From NCBI GenBank assembly GCA_963691655.1, contig OY829327.1:55316079-55380078 (forward strand): a stretch of DNA of 64,000 nucleotides. Reading direction: 5' to 3'. The translations under genes were made by a program, and so were the position numbers. Shown piece by piece: positions 41,188 through 53,785 of this stretch. Position 1 is the first letter of the stretch. Each line of letters starts with the position of its first letter. Source of the stretch: Toxonevra muliebris (taxonomy: Eukaryota > Arthropoda > Insecta > Diptera > Pallopteridae). The notes beneath the pieces are model-generated. The model saw nothing but the letters and a program-made list of their open reading frames with translations. It made no database searches and had not been told where the DNA came from.

Positions 41188-42282
41188 CAGTCGACCCTCG
41201 AAACCGTGATCACTTTTAAGAGATTGTTAACGTTTGCGATTGTTGAAAAAATTACCTAAATTTTATGATCTTACCACAGAAGGAAATTTTTTTCAAACAA
41301 AAACTATACCCTACATTGTGAGTCACAATTAGGATCTATAGCGCAGTTTTGAAACCACTTTCTCCCCGAACAATTAAAACTGGACTCTTCCTAAACCCAC
41401 CCCGTGGAGTTTAGGTATTCTTGCAGATTCTTTGGACTGATTGCCGAGCAATCGGAAAAGCTATCGAGGAAATACTTCCCCAAAAGCCTATATCTTGTCC
41501 TTGCCTAGGATGGACATTCACAAGGAAAGTTGGAGATTGTTTCTTTTTCTTCCAAGTTTCCGCAACTTCTGCAGTGGGTGTTAAAAGGGAAGCACAGTTT
41601 CACACAGCGTGGGTGCCTATACACCAGTGGTCGGTGTAGGCTGCTGTTAACCCAGCAGTATTGGTACGATCGCTGGTTAAAAACTCGCGATACCTACCCT
41701 CATTATATGAGGGCATGTCGCATGCGAGCTAATGCAGGATGTTAATGGCTTCCACTTTGGATTATCCAGTTAATGATAGTGCAGGTACATGCCTCTCTTG
41801 ACCACTCCCAAGGTGATTGGAACCCCTAAATATAGAGAAAAAATTAACATTTTATTGGTAAAATAACAAAGCTCGCAAAAATTCCTTGAAATTAAGAATT
41901 ACTTAAATAAAAATATAAAGTACAAAAATTATTCCCTAAATAAATAAGAAATAAATTAGCTTATTGGAAAGAAAGAAATTAAAAAAAATGTTTTACTTCA
42001 ATGGATGAAACGTTTTTAATTAAAAATAATTAATTAAGAAAAAATTATTAATCTTCACCTTAAATATTACCTTTTCTCTTAGGTTCTTGTAGTAAACATA
42101 TCTAGAGGATTCCCGAAATTATGAAAATCATGAAAATAGATACACAATTTCAAAGAAATTTTGTTTACATTTTAGAGCTTTCAGACTTTGTTCACGTTTT
42201 AGAATAGTCAATGGAAGAAACAATTTGTTTACGTTAGTGGATGTTTACGTTAGTGGAGGTTCACGTTATCGAACGTTGACTG
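41188..42282. mobile_element. pogo-like (Tc1/mariner superfamily) element, 1095 bp
   Basis: CAGTCGACCCTCGAAACCGTGA at the left faces CAGTCAACGTTCGATAACGTGA at the right; TA flanks both (41186-41187, 42283-42284). The CAGTCGA(C)..CTCGATAACGTGAAC style is that of pogo/Tigger-like termini (remembered). Further copies of the end motif (GTTTACGTTAGTGGA) lie at 42228-42255. The 72-codon frame at 41421 has no clear transposase similarity. Confidence 0.75.
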
Positions 42283-42403
42283 TATATACTTTGAATATAT
42301 ACAAAAATATTCCTTGAAGTTCAATGAATTTCTTTTTTTTCCATCTAAAAAAATCCCTAGAAAACGCTTCTTTTTATCCTTCTTGTTCAGGACACCTCCT
42401 TAA

Positions 42404-43043
42404 CCCTCTAGTTCCCAAGCGTGTCTCTAGACAGCCTTCATCAAAACGGGTGCGATTACCACTTTAATAGTTTTTATTGCTACATTTTATCAAACCGTTT
42501 ATAGAATTTCCCAAGCTTTTAAAGAATTCTTAGTGATAGTTCTTAATCTTTCAATATCCTATATAAGCTACTAATATTTGAAATCATAACCAAGAATTAC
42601 TGATGAGGAATCGTGGCGGATTCCGAAACGGCCGTCTGATTTGCGCGTCTCTGTATACACTGTTGTTGTGATGACTACACATATACACACGTTCTTAAGC
42701 CTGCCTGTTACACATTATTTAACGAAAATTAATATTTTGTTTGAATTTGAGATAACAATAAAAAAAATAAATAAAATATTACCCGTTATACTAGCCGGAG
42801 AAAAAACTCGCTATGAGTAGCTAGGAATTTGAATTTTTGATACAAAATATTTAATTACCTAAAACAAATTGATAAAAAGTTTGTTCAATAACAAATATTT
42901 TTAGACATTCAACCTTTTCGGCTTCATAAAACTACGCGCATTAAATTCTTTAGGGTTTTGAGATCAAATTTATGCTTTTTTTCATCAAAATTTATCAATT
43001 CCAATTTTTTTTAAATCAATCATAAATTTGTGGAACTAGAGGG
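42404..43043. mobile_element. piggyBac-like MITE 2 (640 bp, TTAA target)
   Basis: TTAA at 42400-42403 and 43044-43047 flank perfect 12-bp inverted ends CCCTCTAGTTCC. The interior includes a ~55-bp cassette also present, inverted, in the hAT MITE at 18147. Confidence 0.88.
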
Positions 43044-43047
43044 TTAA

Positions 43048-45168
43048 GAAAACAAAGGGAAGACATTTCGTCTCAAACTAGACTCGATTAAATCAGCTTT
43101 CGGTAAGGTTTGGTTAAGTTTAAATGACTGCCTTGGGTTGCTAGCACACTTGGGCCAAAAAGGCAAGTTGTGATACTTTCTGAGTCAGAGCTGGCCATTT
43201 GCATAGAAAATGAGTTACAGTTTCCTGTTGTTCCTCCTTACCACTGTTTTTACAATGATTTCCTTATAGAAAACTTCGTCTTTGCGCAAAGCGTTTTCTA
43301 GTTCTAGTTTGAGCTAAACTCTCAAAATTTCATTGAGATTGATTGCTTCAATATACTATTCCAATTATAGTCTCAGCAAAAAATTTAGTTTTATTAAAAT
43401 TAGAACCTCAAAACACTTACAGTATGTGATTATTTTTTGGAGAAAATTTTCGAAATTCGTCCGACTGTGTGGTCCAAGAAATTTATAGAAATCTTTTAAG
43501 GCTTACCAAATATTACACACTATTCGAAGAAGGAAAGAAAGCAGCAAAGAGAATTAAAATAAAATTACTAAAATATTTATGAAACCAGGCTATCTCTGAT
43601 CTCCTGATAGAAATTGTCTGATCGAATTTCGGATCAGATAATAAATATTTTGTAATAATTTGAGTGATTTAATTGTTGTTAATATTTTTAGTTAAAATAT
43701 TACTTAAATATACATAAAACAAAATGCATTGGCATATTTAAAGCAAAACATTTCATTCAAATTGGAAAATAAAAATAAAAATCCTCCCCAACAAAAGAAA
43801 TGGAGGAGGATACAAATGGGAAGAAAAATCAGACAAATATTTACTTTCAAAAATTATTTTATCGAAATGATAACCAAAAAAGCTTCACCTCAAATTTGAC
43901 CTCTTTTCTTCAGTTTCGCCGTCCCGTCGTCATCACAAGAGAAAAGCAAAATCAAAAACAAGAATTTTGGCAATACAAAGAAAATTAACGAAAATATACA
44001 AAGAGAACTTTTCTCATAAGTAGTGAAGAAAGTGTGAAAAGAAGAGGATTGAGAAGAAAAGTGCCTGGGTTCGCCTGTGTAGGATTCAAAAACAATCTCT
44101 TGTTGAAATCCAAAAATCACGTAACATGAATTTCCCATTTGCCTGTGGAAAACTTTTGTGTTGAGTTTGATTTTTCTCTAATTTTCTGGAATGGAAATGT
44201 TTAAGATTTTTGTTTTCGACTGAAGAGTTTGCCAAAAACAAAACAAAAGAAAAAAAGAAGCCAAAATGTTCAAAACGAAACTTGTGTTGCTTTTTGTTTT
44301 TGTATATAAGTATACATGTACACCAGCGGATCCAAAGGGGCGTTTCGGGGATACAACAACCTCCTCTCCTCCTTGTTAGCGATGCAAATCTTTTAAATTT
44401 TGATGGTTGGTCATGAAGCAGAAAAAATATCTTTAAGGGGGAAAAAATTAAAAACCCTCCCTTTAGGATGTCTCTGGACGAGAGAGTGTGGATGTATCCG
44501 TGCATATATACTACATATTATAACCAATATACCACAAAATGCAAAAACAACAACAAAAATAAAAACCACAATAACAGCAACATAAAATTAATTGAGTTTG
44601 AAGAAAGTTTACATTTTAACGCTGAGAAAACTGAACTTGTGTAAACTTTGCATTAGGGATTGAAAAAAAGAAACAATCCGATCCATTTTTGCTGATGGTT
44701 AATAGAGAATGGTAGATATGGTGATGGTTATGGCATTTGCGGTGATGTTGGTGTTATTGATGGTGGTCGCTGTGCTGTTAGGAACAATTTTTTAAGTCGT
44801 GGCTAATTTAACACACACGATAAAGTATTCTTCTTGCCAGTTTGTCTGTCGGCTGTCTATTTATTTCGTACAACTATCGCTTTTCCCCAATATTATCTAT
44901 CTATATATCTGTGGAGAACATTGGAGAACAGCCTAACACGACTTAAGGTGGAAAATATTTTATCATATGTTTTTGATTATAAATATTAAAACGGCGCGAA
45001 TTTTAAAATAATACTGAGCTATAAAATTTAGTATGGAAACATGGCGACAGACGACAGAATTGCCTCAGTCGTATGTACTTATATAAGTATGAGTTTTTCG
45101 TATGAAATTGTAAATGAAAATTGTTAAATAAAGAACAAATAATAATAATAATATAGATGTCCATAGAT
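43048..45168. other. Nothing recognised
   Basis: AT-rich. Open frames at 43800-44585 show no family features. Confidence 0.5.
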
Positions 45169-45180
45169 TAGTGGGCGTCG

Positions 45181-45491
45181 ACGACCTCGATAGCCTAGTG
45201 GATAGTGCACTAGACTTTCATCTGGGAGGTTCGGGTTCGATTCCCGTCTTCGTCTGGTGGTTAATTTGCATTACTTTCTTATATTCACTATCAATATGAA
45301 GTGTATGAGAATTATAAGATAGTGCACAAGTGCACACATTGGTTGGTAATGGCAAAACCACCAAGCCGATAAAAAATTGCCACACCGCCGTTCGGAATCG
45401 GCGTTAAACTGTAGGTCCAACTATGTGGTATCACAATGGGCCGTTCAGGCCTAAGTGTGTCTCTCGACAGCCACTCCAACCCAACCTAACC
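45181..45491 (+). mobile_element. tRNA-derived SINE with perfect 12-bp target duplication
   Basis: TAGTGGGCGTCG is found immediately on both sides (45169-45180 and 45492-45503). The head has a pol III A box TAGCCTAGTGG (45191-45201) and a consensus-perfect B box GGTTCGATTCC (45234-45244), with a tRNA-like fold that pairs poorly in the anticodon stem (TTC in the loop, Glu-like). The tail closes CCACTCCAACCCAACCTAACC and resembles the 3' end of the LINE at 22992. The perfect duplication indicates a recent insertion. Transcription would be by RNA polymerase III. Confidence 0.92.
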
Positions 45492-45503
45492 TAGTGGGCG
45501 TCG

Positions 45504-46330
45504 CACTTTCTTTACTCTTGGAATATATTTTTCGGTATGGCTCCGTAACCATTTACAGAAGAGTACTGAGATTTGGTACAATACTATGCCGCAGTGGGTG
45601 AAAATAGAAAATGGGGCATGGCACCTCCCATATACATAACTTAAAATTGAACTGTGGAATATCTCTGGAACCATTTGTGGTTCGGCTCTATGATTTGATA
45701 TGGAAATATTGTTTATCAATGGCACTATATGGAAAGAATATGAATGGGGGCAGACACAATGAAAATTTGTGTTTGAAAGCGGGATAATAGTAGTAGTGAT
45801 TGGGCAGAGCTTGGTCTGTTTTGAACATGTGGGCATGGCACATCACATAGAACTCAAATGGATATTTCGGTGCATCTCCGTAACGATTTACATTTTGCAC
45901 AAAGACGTTAATTGGCAAAACCATGCTACAAGCAAAATGTAGATGGGATTGAAAAAAGGATTCGGGGCACTTTCCATATGACTTGAATTTTCATTATTGG
46001 ATATCTCAGGAACTGCGGTACTAAGATGTGGAATGAAATATGATTTGGCAATATAATTCTGTGAGTAGGCTTGAGTTAGTGAGTATGGCATTTTCTATGC
46101 AACCCTGAATACGGTGTACATATTTCATAAATTATTTTTGCTGCAGTATTAATAGTTAAGATGCTGAAAGCAAAAAGTGAATAGGTTAGAGAAAGTAGGA
46201 GTGACACCTTCCTTAAAAAGAAAATGTTTGAAACGGTATATCTGAGAAACCATTGCAAGGAAAACAATGATAGTTTGTGTGTGAAAGCGAAAGTGGAAAT
46301 GGAACTACCTATGTATAAGATATGAATTAA
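45504..46330. repeat. Degenerate ~120-bp tandem array, locus 3
   Basis: Cores GGGCATGGCACCTCCCAT (45615), GGGCATGGCACATCACAT (45829), GGGGCACTTTCCATATG (45964), GTATGGCATTTTCTATG (46083), GGAGTGACACCTTCCTT (46198) and GTGGAAATGGAACTACCTATG (46293), at intervals of about 100-215 bp. Spacers share phrases such as CTCCGTAACCATTTAC and ATCTCTGGAACCATTT. The SINE target GTGGGCGTCGCAC was probably another unit. Confidence 0.75.
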
Positions 46331-49300
46331 ATTTAGTTCGGAGGTTGTGGAAATATTCGTTTTACCAACACTTTGCCAGGGTCGGACAAATTTTTTACTG
46401 AATAACTACTGAACTAATTTTTTACTGAATATTACATAATATTTGCTACTTTTATACCACAATAACTATTACAACAACAAAATATATTTTAACATGGCTG
46501 GATGGAAGTGTGAATACTCAATTTCCGGTGTGCACACATGTCTCTTTGAACAACATGTGCGAAAGTTTACATATACCGAGGTACGCTCACATTTGTTCAT
46601 ACCAAATATGCACAAATACACTTTATGCCAGTGAAAAATTAACTAACTTTATTCTTCACGGAAAATTGTTAGTAATCTGTTATATATTATTTTATATATA
46701 CATTTATCAAGAGTCCTTAATTGTTTTCTTTTCTTGCATTTCAATCTTGTATGTTCTGGAAATTTTTATGAAATGCTTGAAATTTTCCTGAGTATAACAG
46801 GCAAAGTGTTTTATGTATTTCTGGTATCATAATTCTTCTGAAAGAATCGTTCTGCCAAAGGAATTTAACGATGACGATGAAATATTAGCGATGACTTGTT
46901 TAATACAAAAAAAAGAGCAAAAAATTTGAAAAATTATCATGGGTCTGGATTAAACGGACTTCTACTTGTGGCAACAGATTTATTTTACCAATATTTTTAC
47001 ACAGATACCACTAATTAACAGAACTCCAGTTGGCATCCTCGGCCTAAAAATAAATGGTTACCCACGCCTCATAAAGAACGCTCTTTGCTGTACCAATTTT
47101 ACATATCCATAGCTATTACCTTCTAGTAGCTACCGTGTCTTAAACGATATGTGCTCAATTGGTACCTGGGTTGGTGCCTGGGTTCGAATTAAAAATAGAA
47201 AAAAACTAGCGACCTCCAAAAGTAAAAATTGCCAAATAAAAGCTTTTTGACATCATGACTCGATATGAAAAACTTGGTCTGGGCTCTCCATGGACTTTCC
47301 ATTCTATTTTCCTCTACATACCACTCAAAACTGTGTACTACCAATTAACTAATTTTGAACTCTGTTCTTTAGCTCTAAAATTTAGTTAAAAAAATACAAA
47401 AATAAAAACAAATATTTTTTACTTTTCTCCACTTTTTTTCATCAATTTTTTCACTGCTGCTGCTTGCTTTAAATTAAGTTATTTGCCGCCACTTTACAAT
47501 ATATTTACTTTTTGGCTCACCTGTTCCATTCTTTTTTTGTCAAATGGGTGAGGTGGAATCTCTGAATGCGGAAAAAGAGACTGAGGCAAAAAGGCAGAAG
47601 AAGGTAATTTCTTTATTTTTCGCATAGAATTCGCTGCTGCCAAACCCTTTTTCTTTTTTTGTTTTGTCTTCTGGCTGTTTTGTGCTTTGTCTTCTTTTTT
47701 GTTTGCATATCTTTCACTGTCGAAACACGAAATGCGAATAATTCCAATTTTATTGTCATTTGACCTTTACAAAATTTATAAAAAAAAAAATAAAAATGGT
47801 GGAAGCAACAACAAAGTGTATAGAAACCAACGAAGAAGAAGACGAAGAAAAAAATTAAATAAAATAGAAATGAAATGAATATGATAGAGAAAAATAAATG
47901 ACGATGAGCAGAGCAGAGAAGGAAAGAGAGATAGAGAAACATAAAAATGTTTGTGACCTTTTGAAATTTATAACTTAATTTGAGGGTATCATTAAATTTA
48001 AGGTGTTTTGTTTAATTAGAAAATTTTTTGTGGCTTTTGGTTGTCGTTTTGATGGGAATTGGTGTTGCAGCGTTTGAAATAAAATTGGGATAAAGTGAAA
48101 AAAATATATAAAATTTAAAATGAGAACGTTGAGGAATAGAGTTTTACTCAATTAAGTATATGTTTACTTATGTTGGAAAGTATCAGGTAAAATATTAGGA
48201 TAAATGAGCATTAATGTAAGTGTGGATCAATAGTTAATGTGTGTGCCAAAAATTTTTCGCAGTTCAAGACAATATTTGAAATTTCAATTTCAGAATTATA
48301 GGATTAACTAACTAGAGGTTTTAAATGGTTCACACACATGCACCTCTGTCTCTCTCTGCCCTTATCACGATGATTGATGATTTGCAGTTGATTAATAGAA
48401 ATTTCAACATACTACATGGCGTATACGTGATTTCAACTTCGGAAAGAAAGAAAAGTATAAATTGTTTAAATTTAAATTAAGCAATTACGATAAACGAAAC
48501 ATGCAGAATAACCAACTTCAGCATCCCAGTGTGTTTCATTTCAGCGCATCCATTCGATTGTTATAAATCAGTGCGCAATGAGCCAATAAAGAGTAATCCA
48601 CTTTAATTTCACAACAATAATTAACTTCATAATAGCGTAATGACATAATGAGAGTAATTAAAGCGTAATTTATACCAGCATCATGGAGGTTGGGTAGCAT
48701 CACATGCATGTGCCGGCAATGCATGCATGCTCGCAATGTATCATATTTCTGTATTGATGCTGCTACTTTTGCTGCTGCAGAAGCAGTTACATATTGGATG
48801 TACTAGTACCCTCATATGTGCATCGTTGCATTCATTGCATCTCTTGCAATATTCAGATGGTTGGTGACAGTTTGTTGTATTATATTTTTTCATATTGTTT
48901 GTTTCGCTGTTGTTGTCAGGAATTTGCAACACATCAATTATTTTCAAACAGTTGGTATAATTAACATAATGAGTTGCAATTATCAGTTGCGTATAAAATT
49001 GCATAAAACTAATCAAAGTAATTAAAAATTTTATGTGATGTGAAGAGACAGAAAGAATCTCACATGAGAACAGGAAATGCTTGTGTAGTTTAGTTTAATG
49101 AAATATGTAAATGCTATAATTTGATAAAAAAAATAATACTTAAATTTAAACAACGCCTTTAAGGTCAATTTTTAAGAATTTTTTTTCAAGGTATTTTATT
49201 GCTTACCTATTAAAATCAAGTTCTTTTTGTAAGGTTATTTAGGCTTTCAAAAATACAAAAAAAAAAATGTTTTCTAATTTTAATTTTATTTTTAAATTGT

Positions 49301-49489
49301 CGAAAAAAAGTCGAGTCTTAAAAAAAGTTAAGTCAAATTGTTTGGAATTTTTTGAAAATTTGAAAATGAATAAAAATTTGTTAAAAAAATTTCTTCATAA
49401 GGAAATCATGATGAATCATCATATGTGCATATTTAGAATTGTAAATTAATAAAGAATATTTTCATTTGTTAATGCATCAGTTTTTTATT
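46331..49489. other. Nothing recognised
   Basis: AT-rich with T-tracts and some CA/GT; open frames are low-complexity. Confidence 0.5.
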
Positions 49490-50056
49490 TTTTATTAACT
49501 GCAGAATACTTGGGTCACTGGAAGATAAAACCGCACGCTATCTATTTTACCGCAACCAGTTCTATATGGCAAAAGTCATTGCACAGTTACGATTATCATC
49601 AAAGTACATAACTAGATTTTGTATCAAAGGACAGATTTATCGCCTTGAAGCAGATAACATATGTTCGCTGTGCAATTTGCATAAAAAGGAAACGCTTTAG
49701 TACTTTATATTTGAGTGTCTATCTATGCAGCAGTTCGTAACCACCATTTGGGGCATTGGCTTAGCACCTTTGGCGAAAACAAGGCACAAATCTTAGGCTT
49801 TCCAGATCCACAAACAATTAAATCGTTATATTTCCTTATAATTAGTAATTTAAGGCTTAGATCGTTCCTCTTAAATGAGTAAAAACAAGAACTGTAACTT
49901 ATGTTAATATCATTATTATTTTTATTCTATGTAATCTTTCTTCTTAGATACAAGATAAATTTGTAAAGAAACTAAACCTCCTTATGCTACAACTCATAGT
50001 TTAGAACCAGAAGTAAAATAAAATTTGAATTGCATTTGAATTGAATTGAAAAGAAT
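49490..50056 (+). mobile_element. 3' end of a non-LTR retrotransposon
   Basis: KGQIYRLEADNICSLCNLHKKETL followed by YFIFEC near 49628-49720 is the C-terminal CxxC...H/Y...C region of LINE polyproteins, with one stop. The element ends in a tail of GAATTGAATT-type repeats at 50025-50056 rather than poly(A). No reverse transcriptase is present upstream: 5' truncated. Confidence 0.65.
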
Positions 50057-50149
50057 TTAACAAGGTCGTGAAGTGTATATATAAAGCAAACTGTTCAATA
50101 ATTACAGTAAATGTCAAAAGATATATAGACTAAACTGGCTAAACTGAGA

Positions 50150-50345
50150 TTGAGACTTGCGAGAAAAGCTACTATCCTAATTTATACAAATTTGTGCAAG
50201 CAGCTATAATTCTGCCATTGAGCTCTGCAGAATGTGAAAGAAGCTTTTCCACCATGCGCCAAAAAAATCTGGTTAAGAACAACCATGTTACAGGAAATGT
50301 TTTAAATTGTACCAATTACACTGTACAAGTCGAAAAATGTGACAA
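50150..50345 (+). pseudogene. hAT transposase C-terminal dimerisation-domain fragment
   Basis: ILPLSSAECERSFSTMRQKNLVKNN near 50206-50283 is the hallmark of the hAT dimerisation region (S-S-A-x-x-E-R-x-F-S). It is followed by unrelated residues, and nothing of the RNase H-like catalytic core is visible upstream. An isolated remnant. Confidence 0.8.
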
Positions 50346-51620
50346 TCGGGGCATCAAGGCGGTAAACCTAATTGGAGTACGCCGAATCCAATGGTGTTAG
50401 CGATTTTTCCAGCACTTCCCTTAAGATATTTCAGATCCAAAATTAAAGGAGCCCCTGATGATAAAATGGGTTAGTTCTTTTAATATTTATCCAATGTAAA
50501 TTAAAAACTACTGTATGAGCAAGAATATCTTCATTAGAAAAAAAGCATTTGAAAATTTTTTTTATCATTTTGAACAATTTTAAAGTAATTTTTATAATTT
50601 TTTGGCCAAAGATTTGGATTTTTTTTCGTTTTTTTCTATTTGAGACAGTGGCATTAATATTGAAAACGAGTTTTTCATAAAAAAAGTTAAAGCCAAAGAA
50701 ATGTTAAAAAAAATTTCCAAAAAATGAGAAAAATCGAATCAAAACAAAAATTAATATATTTAATAAATACAATTAACACATATTTTAAGAAAAATTATTG
50801 CCGATATATGTACCTATTTTACAAAACATAAAACACTTGTGTTACATACACATGCGTGACCCCACATATGTGTAAACTTGACTATTCGAAAATTCGAACG
50901 CCGGCGCTTATCCCATAGTTGACATTTCTCATTTCTTATCTTGTATTTGGTTTTAGATGTGAAAATACGCTTCATTATTTTGTTCTTATTTTATTAAGTA
51001 TTTTTACATTTTGTAATAAATTTTTTGCAAAACAAAAAGGTCAATATTTGTAAACAAATTTTTAAATGTACTTTTTTCAACAAAAAAAACAATGGATCCG
51101 TGCAAGGCACGCAAGATATTTGATGTGTAAACAGTTAAACCAACTGAATGCCATATACATAAGCTCACATATGTATAGCCATATATAGGGATTTGATGTG
51201 TAATCTATATGCTAGGTAAATAATTCAAATTAAAACAATTCTTTTATAAACTTAAAAATTTATTAGATATCATTATCTTTTATATATATGTAATAGCCCA
51301 ATTCACTATAAATTGCAAATGGCCTTGCATCAATGCAAATGCAAATTTTTGTTCCATGTATTTGTTGTTGTGATAGCAGAAATATTTTGCATTTGCACCA
51401 AATCGTGAATAGGACTGATATGTTGTAGTTGAATCATTTTTCTTTTACTCAATGCATCGGGCATGCTCGCATATACGCTACTGCAATTGCATCTTTTTTT
51501 CCGCGCTTTAAGTTTTTCTTCCTGTCGATTTGAAAATTTTACATAACGTCGTATAGGTATATGAATTTGTACACACATTCGCCAAATCAATTCTCAGGCG
51601 ACGATAAGTGCTTTCCGCAT
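50346..51620. other. Nothing recognised
   Basis: AT-rich; repeated ATATGTAT-type words near 51160-51300. Confidence 0.5.
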
Positions 51621-51624
51621 TTAA

Positions 51625-51831
51625 CCTTAGAAAAGCAACAGTGGTGACCAGTCACCCCACTACTTTTTAAAAGCACCGCAAAGAGATTTGCCTTAACTGC
51701 ATTTAATAAAAATAAGAAACAATGTATTTTCTTTGAAGTAAATAAGTGATTTTATAATAAATAAGTTTGATTTTTTCTGTTTAACATTTTTGCTATTTAC
51801 GTAGATAAAAAAAAGTGTTGCCTTTCAAAGG
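51625..51831. mobile_element. piggyBac-like MITE 3 (207 bp, TTAA target)
   Basis: TTAA at 51621-51624 and 51832-51835; ends CCTTAGAAAAGCAACA and, from the right, CCTTTGAAAGGCAACA (2 mismatches in 16). Too small for any gene. Confidence 0.75.
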
Positions 51832-51835
51832 TTAA

Positions 51836-53623
51836 TATACAAAGCAAAATTTTTATACTGCCGTGGTTTGCTATCATTATTACTACATTTTGTTTATACA
51901 TTTATTGAAACCTAGATTCCTTATTACTTATCATTTTGTATTGTTTTTATATTTTAAAAAATATTTAATTTTAATCCAATCTAACTAACGAAATGCAAAA
52001 CCTATCAAACGACTGTGTGTGCTACGTCGACTTCTCTGCTTGTATGGTACAGTCGATCTCCACACGAATAAATGTACACACACATTTTGTTTTCGTATGT
52101 ACATATATGTGTGAGTAAATTGATCAAAACATAAACAAACTCCGCTCGTATTTTATTTTCTCCCTCTCTTCTCTTTGTTGTTTAGAGTAGCACAGTCATG
52201 CCGCGCAGTAGTGCGAGCGAGAGGGGAACTGAACGTTACAGTTATCTTACATCTTACGTTACAGTTATTCTTACATTTTACACATTTGAAATTTTGCCCA
52301 TACCGTGAGCTAAAAAAAAAAAAAAAAAAAAAATAAAAATTTGATCTCGGATCGAAATTGGTTACGCTATGTTTTTCCAAAAAATATTCATCATATGGGA
52401 TACGTCGTTTTGTTTTTGAAAATTTTGATAGCAAAACCCGTTGTTGAACGATGAAAATCTATTCAATGGGAGATTTTGCCAAGATTGGATAAGTTTTTCT
52501 ATAAATCGTGGATCATATTGGATCCGACATTTTGTTTTTGAAAATTTTGATAACAGATTCATGATCAGTAAATAACCTCTGCAACCAAAATTTCAAACAA
52601 TACGCATTATATTTTTGTCCCCCTTTTCGAAATTCTAAACCCGGTATATGGCGTCAACTATGCTCTGTGGCACCGCAAGGTCGAATTAGATTTATTATTA
52701 ATATTTATCTAGTAGAATTGCAGAATAACACAAAAGAAATACAGAATGATGCTAAGTGCATTCTAACAAACTTTTTTGGTGTTCCAAAAAAAAATATTAA
52801 AGATTGTATCAAAATATTTAAGATTGCACAAGGTGCAACAAAAAGGTAAATAAGCTGGCACGGAAGAGTTCTACCTTCCAGGGATCTCAAGCCGAACTAA
52901 TTTTCACACTACTAAGTTCAGTCAAGACTGAAATTTGAAAAAAAAAAAATACATTGTGTGAGATCGGCTTATGATCTGCAGAACAAGCAGATCGTTATTT
53001 CCGAACAGCAATTGAAGAAAATCATCACAACTCAGCAACAAAAACCTAAAGGATACCTCAAGACTCACGGTAGTAATTACTGATGTTTGGTTTATTGGTG
53101 AATCAACGACCAAAAACAACTGTCATAAATACCCAGAAGAAAAACAAACCATATTTAATTCTCACTGGAAATGTTCAGCTTTGGGACAAACCAGTACTAA
53201 ATTCTTAAGCACACCATAGTTCAGCAAACTTGAAGAACAACTATTTGTAACATGCAGGAACGAATTAATAAACTTCCAAAATTTATCGCGATAGATATGC
53301 ACCTCTCATAACGTCAACGGCACAAATCAACTACGGATTTATTTTTCTTTCCCCATAGCAATTTTGAGATTTTTCTACAACTTGCTTGATATCCAACTCT
53401 TTCCCCACTTAAATCTCAAATAAAGCTTGATTTAAATGTTCAGTCTGGCAACGCTCAATTGCTCATTTGTGGAAGAATAACATATGGGAGCATATTATTC
53501 GAAGTACTTGAGTTAGCAAGAATTTATTTTATATTTGTTTTCTCAATTATATAAATTAATTGTAGTAAGTGAATTCAATCAATTGAATATTTAAAATTTG
53601 TGAAAATGCCATGAAATTCAGTA
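51836..53623. other. Low-complexity sequence with short tandem duplications
   Basis: Contains a 22-nt A tract at 52312-52333, a pair of ~25-bp repeats (ACGTTACAGTTAT) at 52230-52275, and a two-copy ~121-bp repeat sharing TTTGTTTTTGAAAATTTTGA at about 52409 and 52531. No gene recognised. Confidence 0.55.
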
Positions 53624-53785
53624 ATGAAAAGAAAAAGCAGGGAGATTTTTAATTTACTAACTTCGCCAAGCGCTACCAGTGCCGGCTACGACATCGCCGG
53701 CTGCGGCACCACCGGTTACACTATAACCGGGCGTGTCACCACTGGCTGTGCTATCACCACTAGCCATGGATCCAATAAATTATGA
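53624..53785 (+). CDS. Small hypothetical ORF across a 15-bp minisatellite
   Basis: A 53-codon ATG frame: a basic start (MKRKSREIFNLLTSPS) followed by six five-codon units (Gly, Thr, Tyr/Cys-rich) and a short tail. I do not recognise it. Shifting one base gives a Pro/Ala-rich reading (TSPAAAPP-like) that leads directly into the ORF at 53766, which suggests an originally continuous frame broken by a frameshift and one TAA. Could be a fossil exon of an unknown protein or mobile element; expression is unproven. Confidence 0.25.
   Translation: MKRKSREIFNLLTSPSATSAGYDIAGCGTTGYTITGRVTTGCAITTSHGSNKL
53672..53761. repeat. 15-bp minisatellite, six units, GC-rich
   Basis: Six consecutive 15-mers in strict register, e.g. 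TACGACATCGCCGGC, TGCGGCACCACCGGT, CGTGTCACCACTGGC, most ending CCGGC-like. Their GC content stands out sharply from the AT-rich surroundings. Confidence 0.9.

Noticed and set aside
44325..44350. A possible second Zaphod-like hAT end (CAGCGGATCCAAAGGGGCG)
   Set aside because: No matching opposite end or target duplication was found within several kilobases.
45181..45255. A functional tRNA-Glu gene
   Set aside because: The anticodon and acceptor stems pair poorly, no terminator T-run follows, and the sequence continues into a 311-bp unit with a 12-bp target duplication, so it is a SINE head.
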